The translations under genes and the position numbers were made by a program. Shown here piece after piece: positions 29,244 through 38,099 of a DNA stretch of 64,000 bases. Origin of the DNA: Porphyridium purpureum (lineage: Eukaryota > Rhodophyta > Bangiophyceae > Porphyridiales > Porphyridiaceae); assembly GCA_008690995.1 (NCBI GenBank), contig VRMN01000002.1:372001-436000 (forward strand), given 5' to 3'. The first letter of the stretch is position 1, and each line of letters starts with the position of its first letter. Below the pieces are notes generated by a model. The model searched no databases, had not been told where the DNA came from, and saw only the letters and a program-made list of their open reading frames with translations.

Positions 29244-31235
29244 TCAGCTGACGGTTTGGGTGTGCGCCGCGACTGGAATCAGCGCCGCGGCCTGTTCCTT
29301 GAGACTGTCGTCCACTCCGAGGCGGACCAGAGCGGACAGAATGGGCGCGTACTGTTCTTGATTCGGCTCGGGTTGAGTGGCCTCTCGTTGCGCGAGTCGG
29401 ACCAATTCGTCGCCGAGCCCGTCGATCAAGTCGGCATGACGGGAATGGTCCAGACCCCACTTCTCGAGCGACGTCACAACGCTCAGCAGGCGGTCAGGCG
29501 ACATCCATCCCGCAAGTTGCGTCGTCGAAGTGGTGAACGCATCGCGCCCGAAAAATGTTCCCTTCCACTGGTCCAAGAACTCGTCATCCGGGCACGGCGC
29601 TCCAACCGAAGATAGGGCGTCCAGAAGCTGGAGTGTGTACAGTGGCATATCCATGCAGCGATTCATCGCCAAAGCAACCACGTCTGCATCCTCAATGCGG
29701 CACCCGAGCCTTGCGGCGCCGTGCAACACATTCACAAATTCACGCGGTTCGTCAATACCGTTCAGCGCCTGCAGAACCAAGCCTGACAATGCTTCACGAG
29801 TCTCGTTCGACAGTTCGGCGTTCAGTACTGATGACGTACACGACGCAAGTAGCAGCGACATGAGGCCTGGCAAGTCCCCCAGCTTCAGACGAAAGCGAGC
29901 TCGCGGAGCCTTTCCACCGAGCGCGCGGGCTCGCGTCTCTTTCCATGACTTCACCCACGACCTCATCAGATAAACAAAAAGTTCAGTGTCAGGGTACTCA
30001 AAAATATGCAGCTGTCGTATCGCGACTGTCAGGCTCGTAAGATCCATTTCGGCCGCACGAAGCCGAACTTCAAGAACCCACGTGCGCACGAGTGGAGAAG
30101 CGGGAGGCTCCAGGTCACCGATTCTCCCACCGTAGAACAGAATATTGGCAATACGCCTGGGGTGCTGCACCGAAGGTGCTAGGCTGTGAAGCACGGCTCG
30201 TTTCCATTCTTGAAATGTGCCATCTGGAACACGCGGTGCTTCCATTTCGCGCTCCATATATGATTGGAGCAAAGCGGCCCCGTTGAGTTGCTTGAATGAC
30301 GCTGCCGGCAACCGAGTGTGAAAAATAGTCCACCACTTGGTGTGCACACCTTGCCTCACCCACAGTTCACGCACGACTTCTGCGGCGCGCTTGTCTGCTT
30401 GCGAAAAGAGCACCACTAGCCTAAGAAGGGCGAGAAGATCCTGCGTTACCGCCAACGGCGACACTTTCCTGCACACAATTGGCATCCATGCGTCTCTCAT
30501 GTGCTGAATCTTCACGCGCTTGTCATAATACTGTTCCACTCGCCTGCGCAATTCAGTACGCGTCCGCCGTTCGAGCAAAAGCGCCAATTTCAGGGAAGGC
30601 GGCGACGTTTCTGGTCCTTTCCGAGCCGCACGAGCGCTCCCGTTGGTCCCTTTGCGAGGATCACGACCATTTGGCTGGCCCACCTTGCCGGCATTTGCGT
30701 CACGTCGCGCGGAATCTAATGCGTGGTCTTCACGGGCGTGAGTCCGTTCCGATGTCTCGTTCGCATCTGGCATTGACTCGCTTGCATTCCAACCTCTTTG
30801 AACAAGTTCGGCATCTTCCTCATCGCGAGTCTGCCAGCTGCCTTGCTCGATGCCTTGCGGTTCATCACGTTCACCATACTGGCCGTCCTGCCGATCCGCC
30901 GGCCGAACGTCCTCCTCGTCAGCAGACCGATAGTCCACATCGCGCACTTCACCGTGCACGGCGCCTGCGTCCCTCTTCGCCTGTTCCTGTGGAGCAGCAC
31001 CCGCCTTGTCCTCATCTCCTCCTACTCGGTCAGCCCAGCCGCGGCGCCATGTCGCGTGAAGCGGACGCGACTGCGCGTTGAACACCGTTCGCACCTCGCG
31101 CTGGGGTGACAGATGCTGCGCTTTCCACGCCGCGCAGAACTCCAACTGCGACGCAGTCTGATAAACCGCGCGTGAGTGGGTGAGTTGTCTACTAGCTTGT
31201 CGTCGCACCACAACCCGTTGCCACCGCCATCTCAT
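29244..31235 (-). CDS. Hypothetical organellar helical protein
   Basis: 663 aa from ATG 31235 (an in-frame GTG further upstream is not needed). The first 65 residues are rich in Arg, Ser, Ala and hydrophobics without acids, like a mitochondrial or plastid presequence. Residues about 65-210 are charged and disordered (E/D/R-rich). From about 210 to the end are repeated amphipathic helices, for example IANILFYGGRIGDLE, AIRQLHIFEYPDTELFVYLM and LHGAARLGCRIEDADVVALAM, in a style reminiscent of FASTK/RAP- or PPR-like organellar RNA-binding repeats. No catalytic motif and no clear RAP domain were seen. The fold guess is inference and I do not assign a family. Confidence 0.65.
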   Translation of the reverse strand: MRWRWQRVVVRRQASRQLTHSRAVYQTASQLEFCAAWKAQHLSPQREVRTVFNAQSRPLHATWRRGWADRVGGDEDKAGAAPQEQAKRDAGAVHGEVRDVDYRSADEEDVRPADRQDGQYGERDEPQGIEQGSWQTRDEEDAELVQRGWNASESMPDANETSERTHAREDHALDSARRDANAGKVGQPNGRDPRKGTNGSARAARKGPETSPPSLKLALLLERRTRTELRRRVEQYYDKRVKIQHMRDAWMPIVCRKVSPLAVTQDLLALLRLVVLFSQADKRAAEVVRELWVRQGVHTKWWTIFHTRLPAASFKQLNGAALLQSYMEREMEAPRVPDGTFQEWKRAVLHSLAPSVQHPRRIANILFYGGRIGDLEPPASPLVRTWVLEVRLRAAEMDLTSLTVAIRQLHIFEYPDTELFVYLMRSWVKSWKETRARALGGKAPRARFRLKLGDLPGLMSLLLASCTSSVLNAELSNETREALSGLVLQALNGIDEPREFVNVLHGAARLGCRIEDADVVALAMNRCMDMPLYTLQLLDALSSVGAPCPDDEFLDQWKGTFFGRDAFTTSTTQLAGWMSPDRLLSVVTSLEKWGLDHSRHADLIDGLGDELVRLAQREATQPEPNQEQYAPILSALVRLGVDDSLKEQAAALIPVAAHTQTVS

Positions 31236-31437
31236 CTTCTCATGTCGAACGACATACCGATGGCACCTCCTGCTCGCGCGCACGAACCTCGCACGCACTC
31301 CGAACGATTTCTCTATGAAAAATCACAAAAGTGGCTCATTTACATATGAAAACGGAGAAGGCGTCTTAAGCTGGCCAGCAGGACGTATTTGGGGAGAGTG
31401 AGGGTGCGAGAGGGAGGAGGTAGCTGGCGACGCGATC

Positions 31438-32988
31438 ATGGGGTACTTGAACAGCAGTGGCGGGGCGAAAGCCGATGCGCCCCCCGCGCGGGAGAAGAGC
31501 AAGAGCGGGCTGGGCATGTTGTTGAAAAAGTTGACCGTGCCCAAAGGCGGTGGCGGCAGCGGCGGCGCCGGTGCTGGTGCTGGTGCTGGAAGGATGGCGG
31601 TGCAAGTGGTGGACAGCGCGGATTCGAAGCAGGCGCTTGACGCAGCGAGGCAGATGGAGGACGACGAGAAGATGGCGCGCGAAATGGCCGCGACAGAGTC
31701 ATCGCCTGCGCCGATTATCCTCGGGCCGCCGCCGCCGGCCGCCGCGGCGCCGACCGTGCCAGCTGGTTCTGCAGACGACTTTTTTGGCATGACGCCCGCG
31801 CAGAATTTGGCAGCGGGTAAGCCTTCTGTACCATCGCCGAAACCTTCTGTGTCTCCACAATTCGCCCCCGCGTCGGCTGCCCCGGCGCCACAGGAGCAGC
31901 AGGCCGAGATCATTGAAGAGATCGATCTCACACAAAAAGGAAACGGGCAACCGGTGGCGAGTGACAACGACTTTTTCGCAGCGAGTATGGGAGCTGATCA
32001 CACCACTGTTACTGGGGGTGCGCCATTGGTTACCGTGGCTGTCGAGGAAGAGGATGATTTCTTCAGTGTCGGCGGTGGTGGCGGTGCCGCTGGCGGGGGG
32101 AATGCCAGCAGCGCGATGCCGCAACATCTCGCAGGTGATATTCCCACAGGTCACCCCGGGTTGCAGCTCTCTCCCGAAGAAAGCGAGCAGGTGCGCGCTT
32201 TGTACCAACAGAATCCCATGCAGGCGCAGATGCTCCAAACACAGATTCTGCAGCGCAAACTGACCGAGCAGGCGAATGCAATGAGCGCCCAGAAAATGCA
32301 GATGCGTGCGAACAACAGTGCACAAGGTGGCGGTGCTGGTGGTGGGTTGCCTCAGGTGCAGCTCACGCCACAAGAAGAGCAGCAGTTCATGATCTTGCAG
32401 CAGCAGAACCCCGCCACCGCAGCAATGTTTAGGCAGCAGCTGATTCAGCGGAAGCAGCAGATGCAGATGCAGGCTGGAGGCCAGGCTGGGATGCAGATGC
32501 ACATGCAAGTGCCGCAAGATGGCTCAATGCCAATGCAGCATCCGCAAATGCCCATGCCGCAATTTCATCCTAATCCGGTGATCGCAGCGCAGCAAGAAGC
32601 GCAGTATCAAGCCCTGCAGGCACAGCAGGCCGCTCGCGCGGCGCAGATTCATGCGCAGCAGGTTGCGCAGCAGGCTGAAATGCGTCGTCGTCAGGAGCAG
32701 CTTGTGAGGGAACAACAGGAAATGTTGCGGACGCAGCAGATGAATGCGCAGCGCCAGCAACAGGTTCAGCGCCAGCAGATGGCGATGCGGCAGCAAACGG
32801 CGATGCGGCAGCAAATGGTAGCTATGCAAATGCAGAAGCAGCAGCAAGCCATGATGCAAATGCAGCAACATCAGCAGCAGATGCAGCAGATGCAGCAGAT
32901 GCATCAGCAACCTCATGGGCATCCCGATGCGGGATACGACGCGGGTCCGCTCCAAGACGGGGGAGGATTTGCAGACGAGCCGTGGTAA
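31438..32988 (+). CDS. Low-complexity Q/M-rich protein with repeated DFF motifs
   Basis: 516 aa with an ATG start. The N-terminal part has a basic segment (GMLLKKLTVPKGG) and a Gly/Ala run. Three similar acidic-aromatic motifs follow (DDFFGM near residue 118, DNDFFAAS near 178, EDDFFSV near 206), separated by Pro/Ala-rich linkers. A repeated peptide SPEESEQVRALYQQNPMQAQML and TPEEEQ-like TPQEEQQFMILQQQNPATAAMF occurs around residues 245-345. The last third is a Gln/Met run with short helix-forming AQQAARAAQIHAQQ repeats. DFF boxes resemble short binding motifs of endocytic or transcriptional adaptors, but no domain is recognised. It is divergent from the gene at 29244-31235 with about 200 bp between starts. 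Confidence 0.6.
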   Translation: MGYLNSSGGAKADAPPAREKSKSGLGMLLKKLTVPKGGGGSGGAGAGAGAGRMAVQVVDSADSKQALDAARQMEDDEKMAREMAATESSPAPIILGPPPPAAAAPTVPAGSADDFFGMTPAQNLAAGKPSVPSPKPSVSPQFAPASAAPAPQEQQAEIIEEIDLTQKGNGQPVASDNDFFAASMGADHTTVTGGAPLVTVAVEEEDDFFSVGGGGGAAGGGNASSAMPQHLAGDIPTGHPGLQLSPEESEQVRALYQQNPMQAQMLQTQILQRKLTEQANAMSAQKMQMRANNSAQGGGAGGGLPQVQLTPQEEQQFMILQQQNPATAAMFRQQLIQRKQQMQMQAGGQAGMQMHMQVPQDGSMPMQHPQMPMPQFHPNPVIAAQQEAQYQALQAQQAARAAQIHAQQVAQQAEMRRRQEQLVREQQEMLRTQQMNAQRQQQVQRQQMAMRQQTAMRQQMVAMQMQKQQQAMMQMQQHQQQMQQMQQMHQQPHGHPDAGYDAGPLQDGGGFADEPW

Positions 32989-33241
32989 GTTTGGTTTTAT
33001 ATACCACTGCCTCTTTATCCTCTTTGCACGTTTTCCCTTTCTCCTAAGTGGCACGGAGGTTTTACGAGAGTGTGCGCGTCTGGAGTTTTTCTCATCAGTC
33101 GGGTGTTTTATTGCGTGTTTAAGCCATGGAAGCAAGCACCAACTTGTGGCCCAGCCTTCACATTTTTGCGTGTGCTGTTGTATGGCTAGTTCTTGCACAG
33201 ACCGCTGAAAATTTTATCGAGACTCTCAAGCTTTGAAGCGT

Positions 33242-36200
33242 TTACTCCCATCCCTGCGATAAATTCTCCCACGCTTTAAACTCTTTTGGGACGGTGTCCT
33301 TGCTGTACAGGTCCATGATTTTGCGGTGCGCATACTTGAGAAACTCTACGTAGCTCAGTGCAAAGCCGCCGTCCTTGTCCTCTACGAAACTGTGCACGTT
33401 CGCATCCATGTCCGCATAAGATAGAACGCGCACGCCCACCAACCCAAATCTGCTCTCCACGAGATGTTCAACGATCCTCTGAACGCGCATGCCGTACTCC
33501 CCTGGAGGGTTCGAGCTTAGCGGAACCGACCCGCGCAGTTTGAACACCGCAGGCGCACCGTCTTCGGCCCGGTACGAGATTTCGAAACATTCGGCCAATA
33601 TGTCTGGGTTCACCTCGGCGCCCACGACCGCCGTCAAGGTCAAGCCATCTTCGATCAGCAGGACACGGCTGGCTTCCATTTGGTCAGAGCCCGCGGGTAA
33701 GGCATTGGGGAGCGCAACGGGTTCCATACTCGGATCTGGGAGCACATAGTTAGAATTACATGGAAGCGGCTCTCCAGCCTCGGGCGGAAGCGACTCGAGC
33801 GCAAAGATGCGCGGATAAGCGAGCGCGGCAATTTCGCCGGATGGTGCGCTGCCAAGCCGAGAAAGCGCGTGCGCGCGCTCGTCCACTGACGGCCAACCGG
33901 AGCGACCGGCGTAGCTCGCCCTATCACTCAGTGCACACGACTTGGAAAGACCTAGCAGACACACGGGCAGTACTTTGAGTGCTTCTGGCAAAATCAGCTG
34001 ACCCGATGACGCTGCGGTGGCGCAAAACTTGCGATATACATATAGCATAAGAATGGAACGGCGCACCATTGCCTCGCGGCATTTGCTCACGGGCTCTGCG
34101 CCGCTGAGCGCTGCCTGGGCCGCTCGCTTTGCTAGCAATGCTAACACGCAATCCACGTCTGCAAACTTGAAAACATCCGCCAGCGACGACGTCTTTTGGG
34201 CAAATACGGTATGCACGCGAATGCGCCGCTGGCCGTTTGGGTCTGTGTACAGTGTTGCGCTCTGTATGCAAGGCATCCTGGCAAAATCCAGGGGGTTATT
34301 TAGACCTGGCGCGCTGCTGCCTGTGCCGTGCGGCATCACCGATTTATCAGAAGCGCCCTTTTCAAGATCGTCCTCATGATTCAGCAAGACCGCCACACAT
34401 GACTCGCTACTCATGACGGGTGACAGAATCTCGTGACCATGCAGCGGACGAGTAAAATTGCCAAAGTACTCTGTACACTCTAGGCCGGGAGAAACACGCA
34501 CTCGTGTCATTGCTTCAAATGCGTGTACGCCACTGACCGCACGTAACACTTGCCTGCTCAACACGTCACCGTCTCGCCATGCTTCAAACCTGGCATACAG
34601 AAGAGCCACACCGCCACAGTGTTTAGGCAACGGTGCAAGCGACGCAACGTCAAGCTCGGCAGCTCCTCCGATGCTAGACGGGCACAAGAAAAGGTCGACT
34701 GAGATATACTTCTCGCCCATCTCCGAGCCAAGCTTCCCGTAAAAATCATCAGCGGACGCTTTGAGTAAATCAGTCTCTCGTTGTTCGCTGAGCATGGCTG
34801 GTGGCGCGCCGCGCCGCTCCAGTTTGCCCAAGCCAATGGTAGGCATGGAAGCAACAAACGCAAAGACCTTGCCGCCGCGCGCTTCCAGTGCCATATTGAT
34901 AGCCGCCAGTGCTGAGCCGAGACAAGATGAGCCAGATGCGCCTGCTGCCGGAGGTACAGACGAAACAGGCTCACCTCCAATGTTACTTGAAGGCGCTAGC
35001 GCTGGCCACGCTGCGCAAATTGCGTCCAACGCTGCGAGCGCCTTCTTCGGCGAGCAGAAAAAGCCCTCGCCGCCCAACGGTACAAAAGGATCGTCCACAT
35101 CAACTACGTGAAGTATTTGCGCCATTTCTTGCATGCCGTTGTCTTGCTCTTGCGTGAGGGCTTGCTGTTGCCGGCAGTCGTAAAACTGAATGCCGCGGTC
35201 ATATGTCACAATGCTGACAGTGGCACCGGCAGCGTAACCGGGTAGGACGTGCTCTGCGTTGTTCAGAATATACCGCAGCGTATTGATGACCACGGCAGCA
35301 AGTCCACTTGTGAGGCTTGACGCGGAAACGTCGATTACGAACACAAAGGCTGGAGGCTTAGGCGGGCGCAACAAGTAGTCCGCGCTGCCAACTATATACT
35401 CGACCGAGCCGAACTGGAATTCGGGCCGGCTTCCATTCAAAGCATCCACACGCAATCCAGATGCACGATCCACTTCACCCATGTGCTCTGGTGGCGTGTC
35501 GCAGACCTGCCTGCACAGGTTACATTCAAACTTTGCGCCGCCAGAAAGAAACTTGAATCCTGGGTTGGCATACGCACGACAGCGCGAGCACCGCAGCGGG
35601 CCGCCGCCAAACATGGTGCGCATGTCTACCTCGCGTACATTGTACTCACCGGGGGCGACGCGCGCAAACGGCATGAGCAAAGCGCCGAACGGAATTGCGC
35701 TCTTAGCGTGCATCGCGCGCGACACCGCGACAGCGTTCGTGCTGAGCCGCACAAAGCGCGGAATGGCCGACCCGTCATCGATACCTATGTATGCTGAATT
35801 TGATCGCGGGGGTGCGTGAGGATTGGGTCCGTGCCTCATGTATAGCGCGCGCGGTTCACCGCAAGCCGGGTCCAACAGCGGTGGTCGAGGCATCACACTG
35901 GTGTTGAGCTTGTTCTCTGGAGCTGGCGCAGATACAGGCGCAGGCACTGGAGCGGATGCCCCCAGACCTCCTGCTGGGTATCTTTGCTGCTGGAGGAACG
36001 GCGGCACGGCGGCAGCTGGCATGTACGTTTGCGGTTGACCCTGATGCAGAGCCTGGCTCTGACTTTGCGGCGCCACAGGCGCGTACGATGGATACAGCTG
36101 TTGCTGTTGTTGTTGTTCCTGTTGCTGCTGCTGCTGCTGCTGGTAGTAGAGGTACGGATCTTGCGCTTGTGGCTGAAGCGGCTGCACAGACATGCGATCC

Positions 36201-36460
36201 ATCTGTTGCGTAGCGTACGCCATGTGCGCATTCACGCCCTCCACGCTGCCATTCATGCTGTACAAATCCTGCGGCATCGGGCGCGCCGCGCCGTGCACGG
36301 CCATCATGTCCTGATCTGACGCACCCATCTGTTGCTGCGGCGCCCACCCGCCACCAGCATACGGCTGCTGCGCAAACGCCGGCGACGGCGGCGGCTGCAC
36401 GTTTCTCGCCATCATCTCCGGCGCTACCGGCCGCATACTTGCTCTGCGCGCCCCGCTCAT
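33242..36460 (-). CDS. SEC24: COPII coat protein SEC24
   Basis: 1,072-aa cargo-selecting subunit of the COPII inner coat, acting with SEC23 and SAR1 at ER exit sites. The start is ATG 36460, two codons inside a GTG. The N-terminal 190 residues are Pro/Gln/Tyr-rich with a poly-Gln tract (about 108-130), as in other SEC24 proteins. The zinc finger is near residues 285-320 (CSRCRAYAN then CNLCRQVC). The trunk/vWA-like domain starts with AFVFVIDVSASS near residue 365, followed by the helical region and a C-terminal gelsolin-like module (LLIEDGLTLTAVVG near 930). It is convergent with the 31438-32988 gene (253 bp between stops). Typical length and all domains present. Confidence 0.92.
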   Translation of the reverse strand: MSGARRASMRPVAPEMMARNVQPPPSPAFAQQPYAGGGWAPQQQMGASDQDMMAVHGAARPMPQDLYSMNGSVEGVNAHMAYATQQMDRMSVQPLQPQAQDPYLYYQQQQQQQQEQQQQQQLYPSYAPVAPQSQSQALHQGQPQTYMPAAAVPPFLQQQRYPAGGLGASAPVPAPVSAPAPENKLNTSVMPRPPLLDPACGEPRALYMRHGPNPHAPPRSNSAYIGIDDGSAIPRFVRLSTNAVAVSRAMHAKSAIPFGALLMPFARVAPGEYNVREVDMRTMFGGGPLRCSRCRAYANPGFKFLSGGAKFECNLCRQVCDTPPEHMGEVDRASGLRVDALNGSRPEFQFGSVEYIVGSADYLLRPPKPPAFVFVIDVSASSLTSGLAAVVINTLRYILNNAEHVLPGYAAGATVSIVTYDRGIQFYDCRQQQALTQEQDNGMQEMAQILHVVDVDDPFVPLGGEGFFCSPKKALAALDAICAAWPALAPSSNIGGEPVSSVPPAAGASGSSCLGSALAAINMALEARGGKVFAFVASMPTIGLGKLERRGAPPAMLSEQRETDLLKASADDFYGKLGSEMGEKYISVDLFLCPSSIGGAAELDVASLAPLPKHCGGVALLYARFEAWRDGDVLSRQVLRAVSGVHAFEAMTRVRVSPGLECTEYFGNFTRPLHGHEILSPVMSSESCVAVLLNHEDDLEKGASDKSVMPHGTGSSAPGLNNPLDFARMPCIQSATLYTDPNGQRRIRVHTVFAQKTSSLADVFKFADVDCVLALLAKRAAQAALSGAEPVSKCREAMVRRSILMLYVYRKFCATAASSGQLILPEALKVLPVCLLGLSKSCALSDRASYAGRSGWPSVDERAHALSRLGSAPSGEIAALAYPRIFALESLPPEAGEPLPCNSNYVLPDPSMEPVALPNALPAGSDQMEASRVLLIEDGLTLTAVVGAEVNPDILAECFEISYRAEDGAPAVFKLRGSVPLSSNPPGEYGMRVQRIVEHLVESRFGLVGVRVLSYADMDANVHSFVEDKDGGFALSYVEFLKYAHRKIMDLYSKDTVPKEFKAWENLSQGWE

Positions 36461-36566
36461 CGTCACGTGCTCTGTCCCCTCCGCCCTTCACTCTCCCTCA
36501 CCCACATCGGTCCCTCTTCATCCCCTCCCCAACCCGGCTCGCTGCTGTCCGCCACTCGCTCTGTGT

Positions 36567-37493
36567 TCACCTCGCACTGTACTTCCCTGCTCCTTGCTCC
36601 CACAGACTGCTAAGCGGACTTGCTGAAGAAGGACAAGGCTTATTTTCTTCCAGCGTCTCTTTCCGGGAAGCTTTCGTCCCCAATTCCACGCTGCAGCGCA
36701 CGTACTGCACGTCGCTGTTCTGTACCTGGTACTCTGTCTCCGTGAGGCACACGGTCCCAGGCAATTTTGGAGCTTTCGTTGCGTGTCGCTCATGGTATCT
36801 GGTGACAACCGCCAGTCTCTGCTTTATTCTCGCGCCTCGTCGGTGCACAACCAGAACGTCCCGCTCGTTCCAATCAGAAGCGAGAACCCCAATCACAAGC
36901 CCCGCCTTCTTACCAGCTGCCTCTGCAAATCTCTGACGCTCAAATTGCATGTGTGTGAAACCCGCTTTGTTGAGACGCGGCATTGCAGGATCTTGAAGCG
37001 ACCGCAACACGCTGAGCGTTCGTCTACAAGCACTGGAATGCTTGACCTCTGGAAAATCCCCAAGAGGTGCTCCTGGACAAAATAGCGCCTGCCTAGTCCT
37101 GGTTGTGTGAGCGAACACTGTAACGGAACACGTCCCGAACATTTCCATAGAACGTGGCAGATTTCCAAATCGCGCCGCGTCCAACGCCAAACTCCTACAA
37201 GGTGATGGATAGCACTGAAGTTCCTTGCAAACATGAAAATGCCATAGTCCGTACTTACTCGTCAGGACACCAATTTTCGGATCCCGTTGATCTTGCTTGC
37301 GCCGATCGCGGCAGGCACCGCTGCACGACTGGACATTAAGCTCTGCGGCCAACAAGTGCGTTACTCGGCGTCGACGTGCGATTGAATCTGCCGCCTCCAG
37401 TGGGCACGCCTGCGAACGTGTGGAAGCAGTTCTGACATTTGGCGTCTTGGCGACTTTACCTCTGCAAAGTTCTGTAATGCTCATTCTGTCCAT
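36567..37493 (-). CDS. Unrecognised ORF of 308 codons
   Basis: Uninterrupted ATG-started frame in the space upstream of SEC24. The C-terminal half looks protein-like (AGLVIGVLASDWNERDVLVV; LAVVTRYHERHATKAPKLPG) with alternating hydrophobic strands. The N-terminal half is Cys- and Arg-rich and less convincing. No family is recognised. It ends only about 105 bp before the SEC24 start on the same strand, so the two would need overlapping transcript ends and promoter. It could be a real orphan gene or a chance frame. Confidence 0.4.
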   Translation of the reverse strand: MDRMSITELCRGKVAKTPNVRTASTRSQACPLEAADSIARRRRVTHLLAAELNVQSCSGACRDRRKQDQRDPKIGVLTSKYGLWHFHVCKELQCYPSPCRSLALDAARFGNLPRSMEMFGTCSVTVFAHTTRTRQALFCPGAPLGDFPEVKHSSACRRTLSVLRSLQDPAMPRLNKAGFTHMQFERQRFAEAAGKKAGLVIGVLASDWNERDVLVVHRRGARIKQRLAVVTRYHERHATKAPKLPGTVCLTETEYQVQNSDVQYVRCSVELGTKASRKETLEENKPCPSSASPLSSLWEQGAGKYSAR

Positions 37494-38099
37494 GAAGACC
37501 TGGTCGTTTGGAGATTGTCATGGCAGCCAGTCCTAGTCTGTACCCGCCACATAAATTTGCAGTCACATGGTCGTTCCATAACCGCGCTCGCGCCGACATT
37601 CAGTTGCACAAGCGCGTGCTGGGACTGTCAGACGGCATGCCCGAACCTGCGCTTTAAAGGTAGTAGTCTGTTGGCGAACGACGAGACCAGAAGTACAGGG
37701 ACCAAAGACAACGTCCCAATGGAAAAACAAAGAGAGCACGTGAAGCAACAGATATGTACTCCTTGTTTGCGCGTGCCAAAGGACACATCAATCCACGAGC
37801 CCATGCAGAATGCATCGGCTCCGTTCCGTAACCTCAACCAGGACGAACGCCGCTTCACCGATCCCGATGCGCGTCGATCACCCGGCGGTACAGTGAACAC
37901 TGAAAGAGGGGGTACGGTAAAGTCTCATAAAAAGTGATCAGTTTATCAGAAGTGACGCTCGCTCGAGGGGTTCCAAGCGTTGGATGTTTTCTAGGGTTGT
38001 GAGGAGGCGGATCGAGAAAGCGCGAGTGGGGGGGAAGGTGAAGAGGTGGAGAGTCATGTTGTGAGAGGGGAGAGAGAAAGCGCGAATGGTTGGACGCCG
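37494..38099. other. Upstream region of the GCN2-like gene
   Basis: About 600 bp between divergently oriented frames. A plus-strand open frame at about 37515-37937 has no ATG start and no recognisable features. No clear TATA box. The last 60 bp are purine-rich (GAGAGGGGAGAGAG), probably 5' leader of the kinase mRNA. Confidence 0.4.

Noticed and set aside
30479-31081. 200-codon plus-strand frame
   Set aside because: Antisense to the 663-aa gene; Arg/His/Pro-rich shadow with no motif.
35856-36491. 211-codon minus-strand frame over the SEC24 N-terminus
   Set aside because: Same strand but another frame of the repetitive Gln/Pro region of SEC24; SEC24 itself is clearly coding.
38046-38099. Extended GTG start for the GCN2-like gene
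   Set aside because: Nuclear eukaryotic genes use ATG; the first in-frame ATG at 38100 directly precedes the RWD domain. Similar non-ATG extensions were trimmed for MSH3, SEC24, the FkbM A gene, the Mpv17-like gene and the GT22 gene.
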